Positions 30,712 to 41,412 are shown, numbered from the stretch's first letter. The stretch: DNA of 64,000 bases from Pseudo-nitzschia pungens (GCA_037355855.1 CM074762.1:4402001-4466000), one strand, 5' to 3'. Program-made: numbers and translations. The notes: generated from the letters alone by a model not told the origin.

Positions 30712-31114
30712 TATCTCTTGACGCCGCCTGGATATCCCTGAGCTCCTCCTCTTTTAGGATGAGGCCTCTCCTGCCCCACCTGTTGCCCTAACTCCCTGCT
30801 AAGTTGCAGTTTGCAACGCGCTTTGGTTCTGGTATCTGCCGGATCCACCATGGTCAAGTTGTTCGGTATGTGTTCTCGTTGTTGTGATGCCAAGAACTGT
30901 GGTGTCAAAAAAAGTGATTTTTTAAGAGTTTAGTAAGGCACTCAAACAACAGGTTTTCACTAACAAAACAGCTTACTTTAAGAGGTTATAACAATTTCTC
31001 AATTACAGAATAATTTTTATTTTTGGTATGTTCTCCGTTCCGTTTTGGTTCGGGAATATTCAGTTCATTTTTGGCTCAATACTCGACCAGTCTCAATTGT
31101 TATCGGACTCGTAG
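30712..31114 (-). repeat. Right terminal inverted repeat
   Basis: Reverse complement of the left repeat. It keeps the same peptide start (MVDPADTRTKARCKLQLSRE) read on the minus strand, followed by RPHPKRGGA and GYPGGVKRY before a stop. Confidence 0.85.
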
Positions 31115-31125
31115 TATTCTGAATA

Positions 31126-33019
31126 CAATTTGCGCGAAGCGCATTTTGTCCGACGTTCCGATGTTCCAGTACTAAAAATACGTAGATTTCTACACACATT
31201 TACCATGCGATATCTCGCTCCCTTCTACACCCCCAATCACAATACCAGGACCTACATGTATTAACCAAGACCTCCGCTCTTCGTTTCTGCTATCAGTTCA
31301 GTTGCTTGCTGCCTTGTTCAGTTGCTTTGGTGGCCTTCACCATGGTCGTCGATTCGATTCGGCAACAGCAGCAGCAGCAAACCGACACATAATTTTCTAC
31401 AGCACCTCCAGTACAGATTCTACCGTACAGTACAGCAAAACCGACAACAACCAACACCGTACATGTCTATTGCTTCGATCTGTTTCCCAGCTCCATTCCG
31501 AGGCCCCTAAGTATATTTATACTTAATGTTCTACACTGCTTCCAAGCTGCTTAAGTGATTCTCACTTAATGTTCTATATTCTTCGAAGTTCCTTTCTGAG
31601 TCCTCTGAAGTCTTTTCAAGTCGAAGTTCACAAACAGCCCCTTCCACTGTAGGAATCTTTCTACACGAAATTCTGTCATCTGTTTTCAAGTCCATTGCCC
31701 TGCTGGACTATGAGTGTTTTCACTTATGGTCCTACTGTTTCTTGACCCAAGCCCCAAAGCCGCTAAGTACAGCTCGCTTAGGGCTCGACTACCTACATAT
31801 ACCTCCCAGATGTACTGTATAAATGTCATCTGTTTCCAAGTCTACTGCCCTGATGGACCATAAGTGTTTTCACTCATGGTCCTACTGTTTCTTGACCCAA
31901 GCCCCAAAGCCGCTAAGTACAGCTCGCTTAAGGCTCCACCACCTACATAACCCTCTCAGATGCACACTTCAACTGTCATCTGTTATCAAGTCTACTGCCC
32001 TGCTGGTCCATAAGTGTTTTCGATTATGGACCTACTGTTTTTCTGACCCAAGCCCCAACGCTGCTAAGTACATGTTACTTAACGCTTCACCACCAACATA
32101 ACCCTCTCAGATGCACACTTCAACTGTCATCTGTTTTCAAGTCTGCCTACTGCCCTGATAGTGTCCATAAGTGTTTTCGATTATGGAACTACTGTTTTTC
32201 TGACCCAAGCCCCAACGCTGCTAAGTACATGTTACTTAACGCTTCACCACCAACATATACCCCTCCAGTTCACAGTACAGCTGAGACCTGTTTTCAAGCC
32301 TACAGCCCTGATGGTCCATAAGTGTTATCACTTAGAGCCCCTGTTTCCAAGCTACTATGGAAGACCAAGTTCAAGTTCGAACAGAAGGCCAGCTGTTACT
32401 AATTTGAATTTGGTAGTAGGCTCCACTGCCTCTAAGTGTTGTGCAGTACACGGTACACGAGCATTAGCTGGAAAATTTTGCTCGTGTTCTTTTGATGTAC
32501 CGTACCTGTTCTTTTGATGTACCATACGGTACGGGAATGTGTTTGGGGATGACTACTCGCATTACTGATGCTGTAATACAGCATGCTGAGACCAGTTTCG
32601 CTTGCGGCAGCTGACCACTCGCATTACTGATACTATGTATCTGAGGAAGGGTTTTGCTTGTGTTAGCTGACCACTTCTAGCATTACTGATGCTGTACAGC
32701 AGCATTCCAGGGACAGTTTTGCTTGTGTCTTTCCCTTTCACATTCTTGTTACCCCGTCTCCTGTACGCTTTGCAACAGCAGTGTCTGTTGTGCTCTGGAA
32801 TGGTTCGTTTTTTTCCTGTTTCTTACCAAGGTCCATTTGCCAAATAGTTGTCTTTACAACCTGGGGCCTAAATCCCCCATGGTTGAGGCGACGCCTCGTT
32901 CTACAACTTGGGGTCCTGACTCTTCGATTGAGGCGACGATAAAGTCTGGTTACAGACTGAGTAGCTTTTAACCACCTTTGGTGGATTTTCCTACTTAAAT
33001 AAGTATATTAATATTAATA
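31126..33019 (+). mobile_element. Non-coding X element, plus strand, LINE-type 5' end and 3' tail
   Basis: Starts CAATTTGCGCGAAGCGCATT at 31126, ten bases after the TIR element. It contains a 150-bp tandem array, a short ~70-bp repeat region (about 32549-32715) and a 3' part matching the LINE 3' UTR (TTACCAAGGT..TTTGCCAAATAG). It ends with the tail AGTCTGGTTACAGACT, CCACCTTTGGTGG and an AT-rich terminus. No long ORF. No target duplication is visible, probably because the right border was rearranged. Confidence 0.75.
31675..32345 (+). repeat. 150-bp tandem array of X element (plus)
   Basis: Units start at 31675, 31825, 31975, 32126 and 32283 (GTCATCTGTTTTCAAGTC). Each contains CCATAAGTG-TTTT-CACTTATGG or a close variant, a strong stem-loop, and a second shorter stem (CTAAGTACAGCTCGCTTAG or TAAGTACATGTTACTTA). 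Confidence 0.9.
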
Positions 33020-34837
33020 AGTAGAAGGTGCTTAGGGATCAGTGGGTTATGGCTTGAAAACAGATGAAGCCTCAACCATGGGGGATTATGCCCCAGGTTG
33101 TAAAGACGACTATTTTGCAAACGAACCTTGGTAAGAAACAGGAAAAAAACGAACCAGTCCAGAGCACAACAGACACAGCTGTTGCAAAGCGTACAGGAGA
33201 CGGGGTAACAAGAACGTGAAAGGGAAAACACAAGCAAAACTGTCCCTGGTCGCTGCATGCTGTATTGCAGCATCAGTACCTTAATGCGAGTGCCCCAAAC
33301 ACATTCCTTACCACTGTATGGTACATATAGTACGAAGCCTACTACCAAATTCGTAACAGCTGTCCTTCTGTTCGAACTTCGTAGTAGGAAACACGTAGAG
33401 GCGGTGGAGCCTACTACCAAATTCAAATTCGTAACAGCTGGCCTTCTGTTCGAACTTGAACTTGCTCTCCTGTAGTAGCTTGGAAACAGGGGCTCTAAGT
33501 GAAAACACTTATGGACCATCAGGGCTGTAGGCTTGAAAACAGGTCTCTGCTGTACTGTGAACTGGAGGGGTATATAATGGTGGTGAAGCGTTAAGTAACA
33601 TGTACTTAGCAGCTGTGGGGCTTGGGTCATAAAAACAGTAGGTCCATTATCGAAAACACTTATGGAGTATCAGGGCAGTAGACTTGAAAACAGATGACAG
33701 TTGAAGTGTGCATCTGAGAGGGTTATGTAGGTAGGAGAGCCTTAAGCAAGCTGTACTTAGCGGCTTTGGGGCTTGGGTAAGGAAATAGTAGGACCTTAAG
33801 TGAGAACACTTATGGTCCAGCAGGGCAGTAGACTTGAAAACAGATGACAGTTGAAGTGTGCATCTGAGAGGTATATGTAGGTAGGAGAACCTTAAGCGAG
33901 CTGTACTTAGCGGCTTTGGGGCTTGGGTAAGGAAACAGTAGGACCATAATTGAAAACACTTATGGTCCAGCAGGGCAGTAGACTTGGAAACAGATGACAT
34001 TTATACTGTACACCTGAGAGGGTTATGTAGGTGGTGGAGCCTTAAGCAAACTGTACTTAGTGGCTTTGGGGCTTGGGTCAGGAAACAGTAGGACCATAAG
34101 CGAAAACACTTAGGGTCCATCAGGGCAGTAGACTTGGAAACAGATGACATTTATACAGTACATCTGGGAGGTATATGTAGGTAGTCGAGCCCTAAGCGAG
34201 CTGTACTTAGCGGCTTTGGGGCTTGGGTCAAGAAACAGTAGGACCATAAGTGAAAAACACTTATGGTCCAGCAGGGCAATGGACTTGAAAACAGATGACA
34301 GAATTTCTTTCTAAAAAAAGATTCCTACAGTGGAAGGGGCTGTTCGTGAACTTCGACTTGAAAAGACTTAAGAGGACTCAGCAAGGAACTTCGAAGAATG
34401 TAGAACATTAAGTGAGAATCACTTAAGCAGCTTGGAAAGAGTGTAGAACATTAAGTATGAGATATACTTAAGGGCCTTGGAATGGAGCTGGGAAACAGAT
34501 CGAAGCAGAAATACAACGTTGTTGTCGGTTTTGCTGTACGGTAGAATCTGTACTGGAAGTGCTGTAGAAAATTATGTGTCGGTTTTGGTGGTGGTGCTGC
34601 TGTTGCCGATCGATGGCAATGGTGAATAGGCACCAAAGCAGCCGAAACAAAGCAGCAAGCAACTGAACAAATAGCAGAATCAAAGAGGCAAGGTCGCTGT
34701 TAGTATGTGTACGTCCTGGGGTTGTGATTGGGGGTGTAAAAGGAAGCGAGATATCACATGGTAAAGTTGTGTAGAAATCTACGTATTTTTAGTACTGGAA
34801 CATCGGAACGTCGGACAAAATGCGCTTCGCGCAAATT
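33020..34837 (-). mobile_element. Non-coding X element, minus strand, tail replaced
   Basis: Its 5' end is at 34837 (CAATTTGCGCGAAGCGC on the minus strand). The order is the same as in the plus-strand copy, but the terminal tail is missing; 33020-33067 is instead a short leader-type fragment. With 31126-33019 it forms an inverted repeat with arms of about 1.8 kb. Confidence 0.7.
33540..34300 (-). repeat. 150-bp tandem array of X element (minus)
   Basis: The marker GATGACA recurs at 33693, 33843, 33993, 34143 and 34294, that is 150, 150, 150 and 151 bases apart. Each unit carries the CACTTATGGTCC / GGACCATAAGTG stem. Confidence 0.9.
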
Positions 34838-35106
34838 GTCTAAGCACCTTCTACTTAGTGCACTATTGTTTCCATGACTACAGCCACTATCCTAAGTCTT
34901 TGTGAGCCCCTGATCCCTAAGTGTCCTTGCTATGTATAAAGCAACCACAAGTAGAACTTGAAGTTCGACACTGTTTTCAAGACCCAAGCTTCCCCCTGGT
35001 TCCTAAGTGCTTCTACTAAAGCCCTTGTTTTCAAGGCATCATCTCCCTCGTCCCTAAGTGGCCCTCCCCCTTCCATATTTCTCTACAGTTCACAGTACAG
35101 CTGTCA
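34838..35106 (+). repeat. Leader/X fragment, plus strand
   Basis: Leader-type strings (CCTGATCCCTAAGTG, AAAGCCCTTGTTTTCAAGGC) and an end (GTTCACAGTACAGCTG) shared with the X array. No gene. Confidence 0.6.
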
Positions 35107-35268
35107 ATAATAATAATAATATACGTATTTAAATAACTTTAATCACCAAAGGTGAAACTAAATTACTCAGTCTGTAACCAGACTTTAACGTCGCCTCCAT
35201 CATAGAGTCAGGACCCCAAGTGGCAGAGCGACAAATTTTCAAACAAACCTTGAACATCAAGCAGGGAA
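35107..35268 (-). mobile_element. LINE 3' tail fragment (outermost of a nested stack)
   Basis: About 160 bp of LINE 3' UTR on the minus strand with the two tail hairpins and a (TAA)n end; it breaks off at CAGGGAAA where the next LINE tail begins. Confidence 0.8.
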
Positions 35269-35547
35269 ATAATAATAATATACGTATTTAAATAACTTTA
35301 ATCACCAAAGGTGAAACTAAATTACTCAGTCTGTAACCAGACTTTAACGTCGCCTCCATCGAAGAGTCAGGACCCCAAGTGGCAGAACGACAAATTTTCA
35401 AACAAACCTTGAACATCAAGCAGGGAAAAAGACAAACAAGTCCCACAAAAAAGGGACTTGAGAGAAAGGGAGATGGGAAGGGAGATAGTGGGATAAACCA
35501 GTATCAAAAGGTATGGGACAGGATGAGAAGCAGGAACAGAAGACAAA
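35269..35547 (-). mobile_element. LINE 3' UTR fragment
   Basis: About 280 bp of LINE 3' UTR from the (TAA)n end up to GCAGGAACAGAAGACAA, where a further LINE tail (LINE A) begins. Either a short 5'-truncated insertion or a copy whose 5' remainder lies beyond the window. Confidence 0.8.
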
Positions 35548-35583
35548 TAATAATAATAATATACGTATTTAAATAACTTTAAT
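35548..35583 (-). mobile_element. LINE A, terminal tail segment
   Basis: (TAA)n and TACGTATTTAAATAACTTTA, the extreme 3' end of LINE A. It is separated from the rest of the tail at 37501 by the inserted X element; 35562-35583 is the left copy of the 22-bp duplication. Confidence 0.8.
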
Positions 35584-37500
35584 AATAATATACTTATTTA
35601 AGTAGGAAAATCCACCGAAGGTGGTTAAAAGCTACTCAGTCTGTAACCAGACTTTATCGTCGCCTCAATCGAAGAGAGGTTAGGCCCCAAGTTGTAGAAC
35701 GACGCGCCGCCTCAACCATGGGGAATAGGCCCCAGGTTGTAAAGACGGCTATTTTGCAAACGAACCTTGGTAAGAAACAGGAAAAAAATGAACCAGTCCA
35801 GAGCACAACAGACACAGCTGTTGCAAAGCGTACAGGAGACGGGGTAACAAGAACGTGAAAGGGAAAACACAAGCAAAACTGTCCCTGGTCGCTGCATGCT
35901 GTATTGCAGCATCAGTAATGCGAGTGCCCCAAACACATTCCTTACCACTGTATGGTACATATAGTACGGAGCCTACTACCAAATTCGTAACAGCTGTCCT
36001 TCTGTTTGAACTTCGTAGTAGGAAACACGTAGAGGAAACACGTAGAGGCGGTGGAGCCTACTACCAAATTCAAATTCGTAACAGCTGGCCTTCTGTTCGA
36101 ACTTGAACTTGCTCTCCTGTAGTAGCTTGGAAACAGGGGCTCTAAGTGATAACACTTATGGACCATCAGGGCTGTAGGCTTGAAAACAGGTCTCTGCTGT
36201 ACTGTGAACTGGAGGGGTATATAATGGTGGTGAAGCGTTAAGTAACATGTACTTAGCAGCTGTGGGGCTTGGGTCATAAAAACAGTAGGTCCATTATCGA
36301 AAACAGTTATGGACTATCAGGGCAGTAGACTTGAAAACAGATGACAGTTGAAGTGTGCATCTGAGAGGGTTATGTAGGTAGGAGAGCCTTAAGCAAGCTG
36401 TACTTAGCGGCTTTGGGGCTTGGGTCAGGAAATAGTAGGACCTTAAGTGAGAACACTTATGGTCCAGCAGGGCAGTAGACTTGAAAACAGATGACAGTTG
36501 AAGTGTGCATCTGAGAGGTATATGTAGGTAGGAGAGCCTTAAGCAAGCTGTACTTAGCGGCTTTGGGGCTTGGGTAAGGAAACAGTAGGACCATAAGCGA
36601 AAACACTTATGGTCCATCAGGGCAGTAGACTTGAAAACAGATGACATTTATACTGTACACCTGAGAGGGTTATGTAGGTGGTGGAGCCTTAAGCAAACTG
36701 TACTTAGTGGCTTTGGGGCTTGGGTCAGGAAACAGTAGGACCATAAGCGAAAACACTTAGGGTCCATCAGGGCAGTAGACTTGGAAACAGATGACATTTA
36801 TACAGTACATCTGGGAGGTATATGTAGGTAGTCGAGCCCTAAGCGAGCTGTACTTAGCGGCTTTGGGGCTTGGGTCAAGAAACAGTAGGACCATAAGTGA
36901 AAAACACTTAGGGTCCAGCAGGGCAATGGACTTGAAAACAGATGACAGAATTTCTTTTTAGAAAAAAAGATTCCTACAGTGGAAGGGGCTGTTCGTGAAC
37001 TTCGACTTGAAAAGACTTAAGAGGACTCAGCAAGGAACTTCGAAGAATGTAGAACATTAAGTGAGAATCACTTAAGCAGCTTGGAAACAGTGTAGAACAT
37101 TAAGTATAAGATATACTTAGGGGCCTTGGAATGGAGCTGGGAAACAGATCGAAGCAATAGACATGTACCTGTCGTAGGGTGTTGTCGGTTTTGCTGTACG
37201 GTAGAATCTGTACTGGAATTGCTGTAGAAAATTATGTGTCGGTTTTGTTTTGGTGCTGTTGCTGCTGATCGATCGGCCGAGTGGTGAATTGGCAACCAAA
37301 TCAACCAAAAGAAGCAGACAGCAACTGAACCGATAGCAGAAACGAAGAGCGCAGGTCTTGGTTAATACATGTAGGTCCTGGGGTTGTGATTGGGGGTGTA
37401 AAAGGGAGCGAGATATCGCATGGTAAAGTTGTGTAGAAATCTACGTATTTTTAGTACTGGAACATCGGAACGTCGGACAAAATGCGCTTCGCGCAAATTG
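35584..37500 (-). mobile_element. Complete non-coding X element with target-site duplication
   Basis: 1917 bp. The left (3') end is TAATAATATACTTATTTAAG, then the hairpin module with CCACCTTCGGTGG and AGTCTGGTTACAGACT. The right (5') end is CAATTTGCGCGAAGCGC at 37500. It is flanked by identical 22-bp sequences at 35562-35583 and 37501-37522 (beginning TACGTATTTAAATAAC), which lie in the 3' tail of LINE A. No ORF of note. This copy defines both ends of the X family and shows it moves as a unit by target-primed reverse transcription. Confidence 0.85.
36190..36950 (-). repeat. 150-bp tandem array of X element (complete copy)
   Basis: GATGACA markers at 36340, 36490, 36640, 36790 and 36941, exactly or nearly 150 bases apart. 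Units carry the CACTTATGGTCC-type stem-loops. Confidence 0.9.
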
Positions 37501-37714
37501 TACGTATTTAAATAACTTTAATCACCAAAGGTGAAACTAAATTACTCAGTCTGTAACCAGACTTTAACGTCGCCTCCATCATAGAGTCAGGACCCCAAGT
37601 GGCAGAGCGACAAATTTTCAAACAAACCTTGAACATCAAGCAGGGAAAAAGACAAACAAGTCCCACAAAATAGGGACTTGAGAGAAAGTGAGATGGGAAT
37701 GTGGATATTGGGAT
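37501..37714 (-). mobile_element. LINE A 3' UTR, left of the gypsy insertion
   Basis: LINE 3' UTR with the tail hairpins TCACC-TTT-GGTGA and AGTCTG-GTTA-CAGACT on the minus strand. Interrupted at 37714 by the gypsy LTR; LINE A resumes at 53322. Confidence 0.85.
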
Positions 37715-38009
37715 TGTGACGGGCTAGCGTAGCTAGCAGTCACGATTGAATAATTAACCAAATCCCATATGGGAATCAAATATTATTATATATCCATTCA
37801 TGAATACATTTCGGTTGAGTCCCAGAAGATGATATATGCCTAATCGTGGGAATCAACAATGAATCAACATTTATGGCAAGAGCGTGCCAAAATGTGGCTA
37901 TGCTCGCGACCTTAATTTTTATGTTCAACTCGCGTAACAATATTCCATAAAGTATCTAAACATTCACAATTTTCATACCACTCCGATATTTCTACTCTAG
38001 ACCGTAACA
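37715..38009 (+). repeat. Gypsy 5' LTR
   Basis: TGTGACGGGCTAGCG... to ...CTAGACCGTAACA: 295 bp with TG/CA ends, homologous to the LTR at 22360-22627. The start contains GCTAGC-GTA-GCTAGC and GTGAC...GTCAC inverted repeats. I could not match the following bases to a particular tRNA primer site. Confidence 0.8.
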
Positions 38010-38128
38010 CAGTAATTACTGTTTGTGCTTTACAGTAGAAACAGTAGAAATCAGTACTGAATTCAAAATGACGAACAAACCCCCCTTATCCTCAACAACA
38101 GAGGCACCTTGTACCTCCAACAAGCAAC

Positions 38129-39178
38129 ATGGCAGGCATCTACAGAGAACCACCTGTCTCCTACAAGAGCTCTTTCGACAGCTCCAAGCCGAAACTGATC
38201 ACGCTCTCGGTCTACGACAATGCCGACCATTCCGACAGCGTTAAAATTCCCCTCTTCACAGACAAAGGAGGTCTAGAAGAGTTACTTCACACCGAAGAGG
38301 CCTTCCTCAACGCAGCAGAAGATCTAGGTGTACAGGACTCAGCACTCATCTGCTACTTCGGACGCTGCCTATGTGTAAAAGCCCAAACCGAATGGAGAGC
38401 CCTGGCACGGAGCACCTGACCGAATGGACAAAGACTATATCCACTCACGAGGCACGGATTCAATTCAGCTTTTGCAGCCTTTATCAAGTATTACTGCAAC
38501 GCAGAGGATGCCAGAGATCTCATGCACATATACCTACGAAGCCCGGCGTGCAAGAAGAAAGTAGAATCCACATGCAAAGACCACAACGATCGACTCCTTA
38601 CTCTCATGAAATATACAGCAAAGTTACATGGATATGTAACCAACCTCGACCATCTCCAACAGGTCACCATTCTCCTACACAGCTATCCAAACTCCTGGAT
38701 CGAAGACTATGTACGCATCCACCAAGGGGTCACTCAGAACACCACTACTCAGTTCATTGTCAACCACATGAGCAGTCTCGACCGGCTCAGCAAACAAAAT
38801 AAGAACAACAAGAATACCGGAAGACGTTCCAACAATTCTAATAGTTCTAACAGCAACAATAACCGGAAGCGCTCTGGCAACCAGAAAAACAACCCAAAGA
38901 GCAAGAAGAAATCTAATCCATGTCGAATCCAAGGACACAACCACGATTGGTCCGAATGTCCTAAGAACAAGTACTCCAAGAACTACAAGGGGCCCGGCAA
39001 CAACAAAACCCATGGCTCCAACTCCACCACTGAGACCTTCCACACTCAAACTCATGACCTTTCCGGCAGCAACGAGTCTTTCCAAGCCCACATGAAGGCA
39101 GCAATGGAATCATATCACTCGGACTTTGGCGGCCGAACCGAAAGGAGCATAGATGGTGAGCTTGTATGGCTCCCATGA
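38129..39178 (+). pseudogene. gag: Gypsy Gag, two compensating frameshifts
   Basis: Starts MAGIYREPPVSYKSSFDSSK. The frame moves to +1 near 38400 (HLTEWTKTISTHEARIQF) and back near 38460 (NSAFAAFIKYYCNAEDARDL), so a TGA is met at 38417-38419 if the first frame is followed. The C-terminal part is Asn/Lys-rich and carries a zinc-knuckle-like CRIQGHNHDWSECPKN, typical of nucleocapsid. It ends at TGA 39176-39178, after which the same frame opens directly into pol. Confidence 0.75.
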
Positions 39179-41335
39179 TTGCACAAGCAATCCTCCACCA
39201 AGAGACCCAAGGGTCCACCAAAACCAGCAATCACCTTGCCTCCGGCGCCACAGGCCCTGGATGCCAGTCCAGCACAGCTGACTGGGACGACGCAAGGAGG
39301 AGATCTCCCGGAGAAAAAGGGGAAGGAACCTACAGGATGGAGTCCTGTTGAGCGCTTAGCAAAGACTGCAACAGCAGCAAAAACAGTTCGATTCTCCAAA
39401 GAGAGCAATACGAACATGGATCCGAATCGAAAAACGAATCGATCCAAGGGTACAACAGACGCGAAAGATAGTACAGCAGCACTAAATAGACCACTCTTGT
39501 CCCTGGCAAGGAATTGGTCCACTGGGACAGCAAAAAATCTCTATTGCAATACCCAAAACTCCAAAGACTACACCAAAGGAGGTGCGCTGGAGCAAAATTA
39601 TTTAAAGCTGCTGTCGACTACTGGAAATCCAGTAGAACAGGCATCGAATAAGAGCAACGTGGCTCCTATTCTTTTAACAAAAGTACAGTACATACAAGGC
39701 ATACCAACTAAATCAAGACCACTACTCGCACTACTCGATAGTGGATCTTCTGGAACCCTAATCAACAAAAGAGCACTACCATTTGGCACACTACCAATCA
39801 GAAGCAAGCATCGAGTCGTAACCACTACAGCAAATGGAAACTTCGATACTACAGAATACATCATCATGAAGAACCTCAACCTACAAGAGTTTGGCAACTA
39901 CACCATCGACAAACAACAAGCACGACTCTTCCATTCCCCCGACTGCAGATATGATCTAATACTAGGCAGAGATTTCCTCCACCTAGCACAGATTAATCTC
40001 CTATTCAAAGAAGGAGCAGTCCAGTGGATGGATCGCACTATCCCAATGAAAGATACCTCTCTATACCACGAGTCGGCCTATACTACACTCATGGAAGAAC
40101 TCGAAGACGCCGAACTCTTTGCTGATGACCTCTCCTTTGCCAATCCATACAAGTCCAAAGTGATCCTAGACAGGGCCTACCAAGAAACAGATCCAGTGAC
40201 AGTAGCACAACAACAAAACCACATGTCCACAGCAGAGCAGCAGCAGTTCCAAGCAATACTAAACAAGTACCCGAATGTCTTCAACGGCGAATTAGGAAAA
40301 TATCCACACAAGAAGATCTCTCTAAGATTGAAGCCCGGATCCAAGCCCATCCACAAGAAGCCTTATCCAGTTGCATACAAAAGAGAAGACCTATTCAAAA
40401 GGGAACTCCAGAATCTTTGTAATGACGGAGTCCTCAAGCGTTGCACTGGACCAGCTGAATGGGCATTCCCTACCTTTATTGTCCCAAAGAAAGACAACAG
40501 AGTTAGATGGGTATCAGACTTCAGGGAATTGAATGAACTCCTTGAAAGAAGACCATATCCAATCCCCCGGATACAAGATATCATGAACAAGCGCGGCAAG
40601 TATACCCACTTCACCAAGATTGACTTGTCCATGCAATACTACTGCTTTGAACTGGATGATGCGAGCAAAAAACTCTGTACCATAGTGACGCCATATGGCT
40701 GTTACGAGTATCAAAGACTACCAATGGGTGTCAAAGTCTCTCCAGACGTTGCCCAGCAACTAATGGAAGATATCCTACAAGACACTGACTGCACTGTATA
40801 TATCGATGATATTGGTATTTGGACCAATGGCTCCTTTGATCTACACATGAAGACCATCGACAAGATACTCGATCGACTCAACCAAAATGGACTCAAGTGC
40901 AACCCACTCAAATGTGATTGGGCTGTACAAGAGACTGACTTCCTTGGATATTGGATGACTCCCACAGCAGTTAAGCCATGGAGGAAGAAGATCGAAGCCA
41001 TCTTACAAATGGATAGACCTCGAACTATAACCCAAGTCAAGTCCTTCCTTGGAGCAGTAGGATACTACAGAGATATGTGGCCTCGCAGATCTCATGTCCT
41101 ATCTCCTCTCTTTGATATCACTGGAACCCCCACGCAAAAGACTCCTCAAGCAGCTGCCATCAAAGGCAAGCAGCGCAAAGCTCCTTCAGCTTTCACTTGG
41201 GGACCAGCTCAAGACAAAGCCTTTCAAGAAATGAAAGCCATGGTGGCAGCAGATGCGCTGAACACCTACCCAGACCTTAACAAGCCCTTTGAACTGTACA
41301 CTGATGCCTCCGACCTACAACTAGGCGCTGCTATA
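39179..41335 (+). CDS. pol: Gypsy Pol: protease, reverse transcriptase and start of RNase H
   Basis: In frame with gag after TGA 39176-39178. Protease active site LLDSGSSGTLINK (Asp near 39739). Reverse transcriptase: DGVLKRCTGPAEWAFP, VRWVSDFRELN, FTKIDLSMQYYCFELD (motif A Asp), LPMGVKVSPDVAQQ (motif B) and YIDD at 40799-40810 (motif C). The thumb region with SFLGAVGYYRDMWP follows, then RNase H opening with FELYTDASDLQLGAA, first catalytic Asp near 41301. Coding is cut by LINE D at 41335 and resumes at 48440. Confidence 0.9.
41319..41335. repeat. Target-site duplication of LINE D, left copy
   Basis: aactaggcgctgctata, repeated at 48423-48439 on the other side of LINE D. The gypsy reading frame is restored when one copy and the LINE are skipped. 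Confidence 0.95.
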
Positions 41336-41412
41336 TTAATTAATTAATATACGTATTTAAATAACTTTAATCACCAAAGGTGAAACTAAATTACCCAGTC
41401 CGTAACCAGACT
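41336..41412 (-). promoter_or_regulatory. LINE 3' terminal RNA module (two hairpins)
   Basis: Minus strand: AGTCTG-GTTA-CGGACT (41397-41412) and TCACC-TTT-GGTGA (41371-41383), then AAGTTATTTAAATACGTA and an AT repeat. The same module ends every LINE and X element in the window, with paired changes between copies. In tail-specific LINEs such a structure is recognised by the reverse transcriptase; here that role is inferred. Confidence 0.65.

Larger units (their letters stand above)
27951..31114. mobile_element. TIR element with ~400-bp terminal inverted repeats and TA flanks
   Basis: The outer ends are CTACGAGTCCGATAACAATT at 27951 and its reverse complement ending at 31114. Each is bordered by TA (27949-27950 and 31115-31116), the duplication expected for Tc1/mariner-type insertion. 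Inside are degraded coding scraps and several minisatellites; no transposase motif is recognisable. It is therefore a non-autonomous or fold-back DNA element; superfamily uncertain. Confidence 0.7.

Noticed and set aside
30064..30791. Three plus-strand ORFs of 139-225 codons
   Set aside because: All run through the 36-bp minisatellite; repetitive Leu/Pro/Cys peptides in every frame.
33019..34853. AGAAGGTGCTTAG at both ends of the minus X element as a target duplication
   Set aside because: The two copies are inverted, not direct, so they are not a duplication made by insertion.
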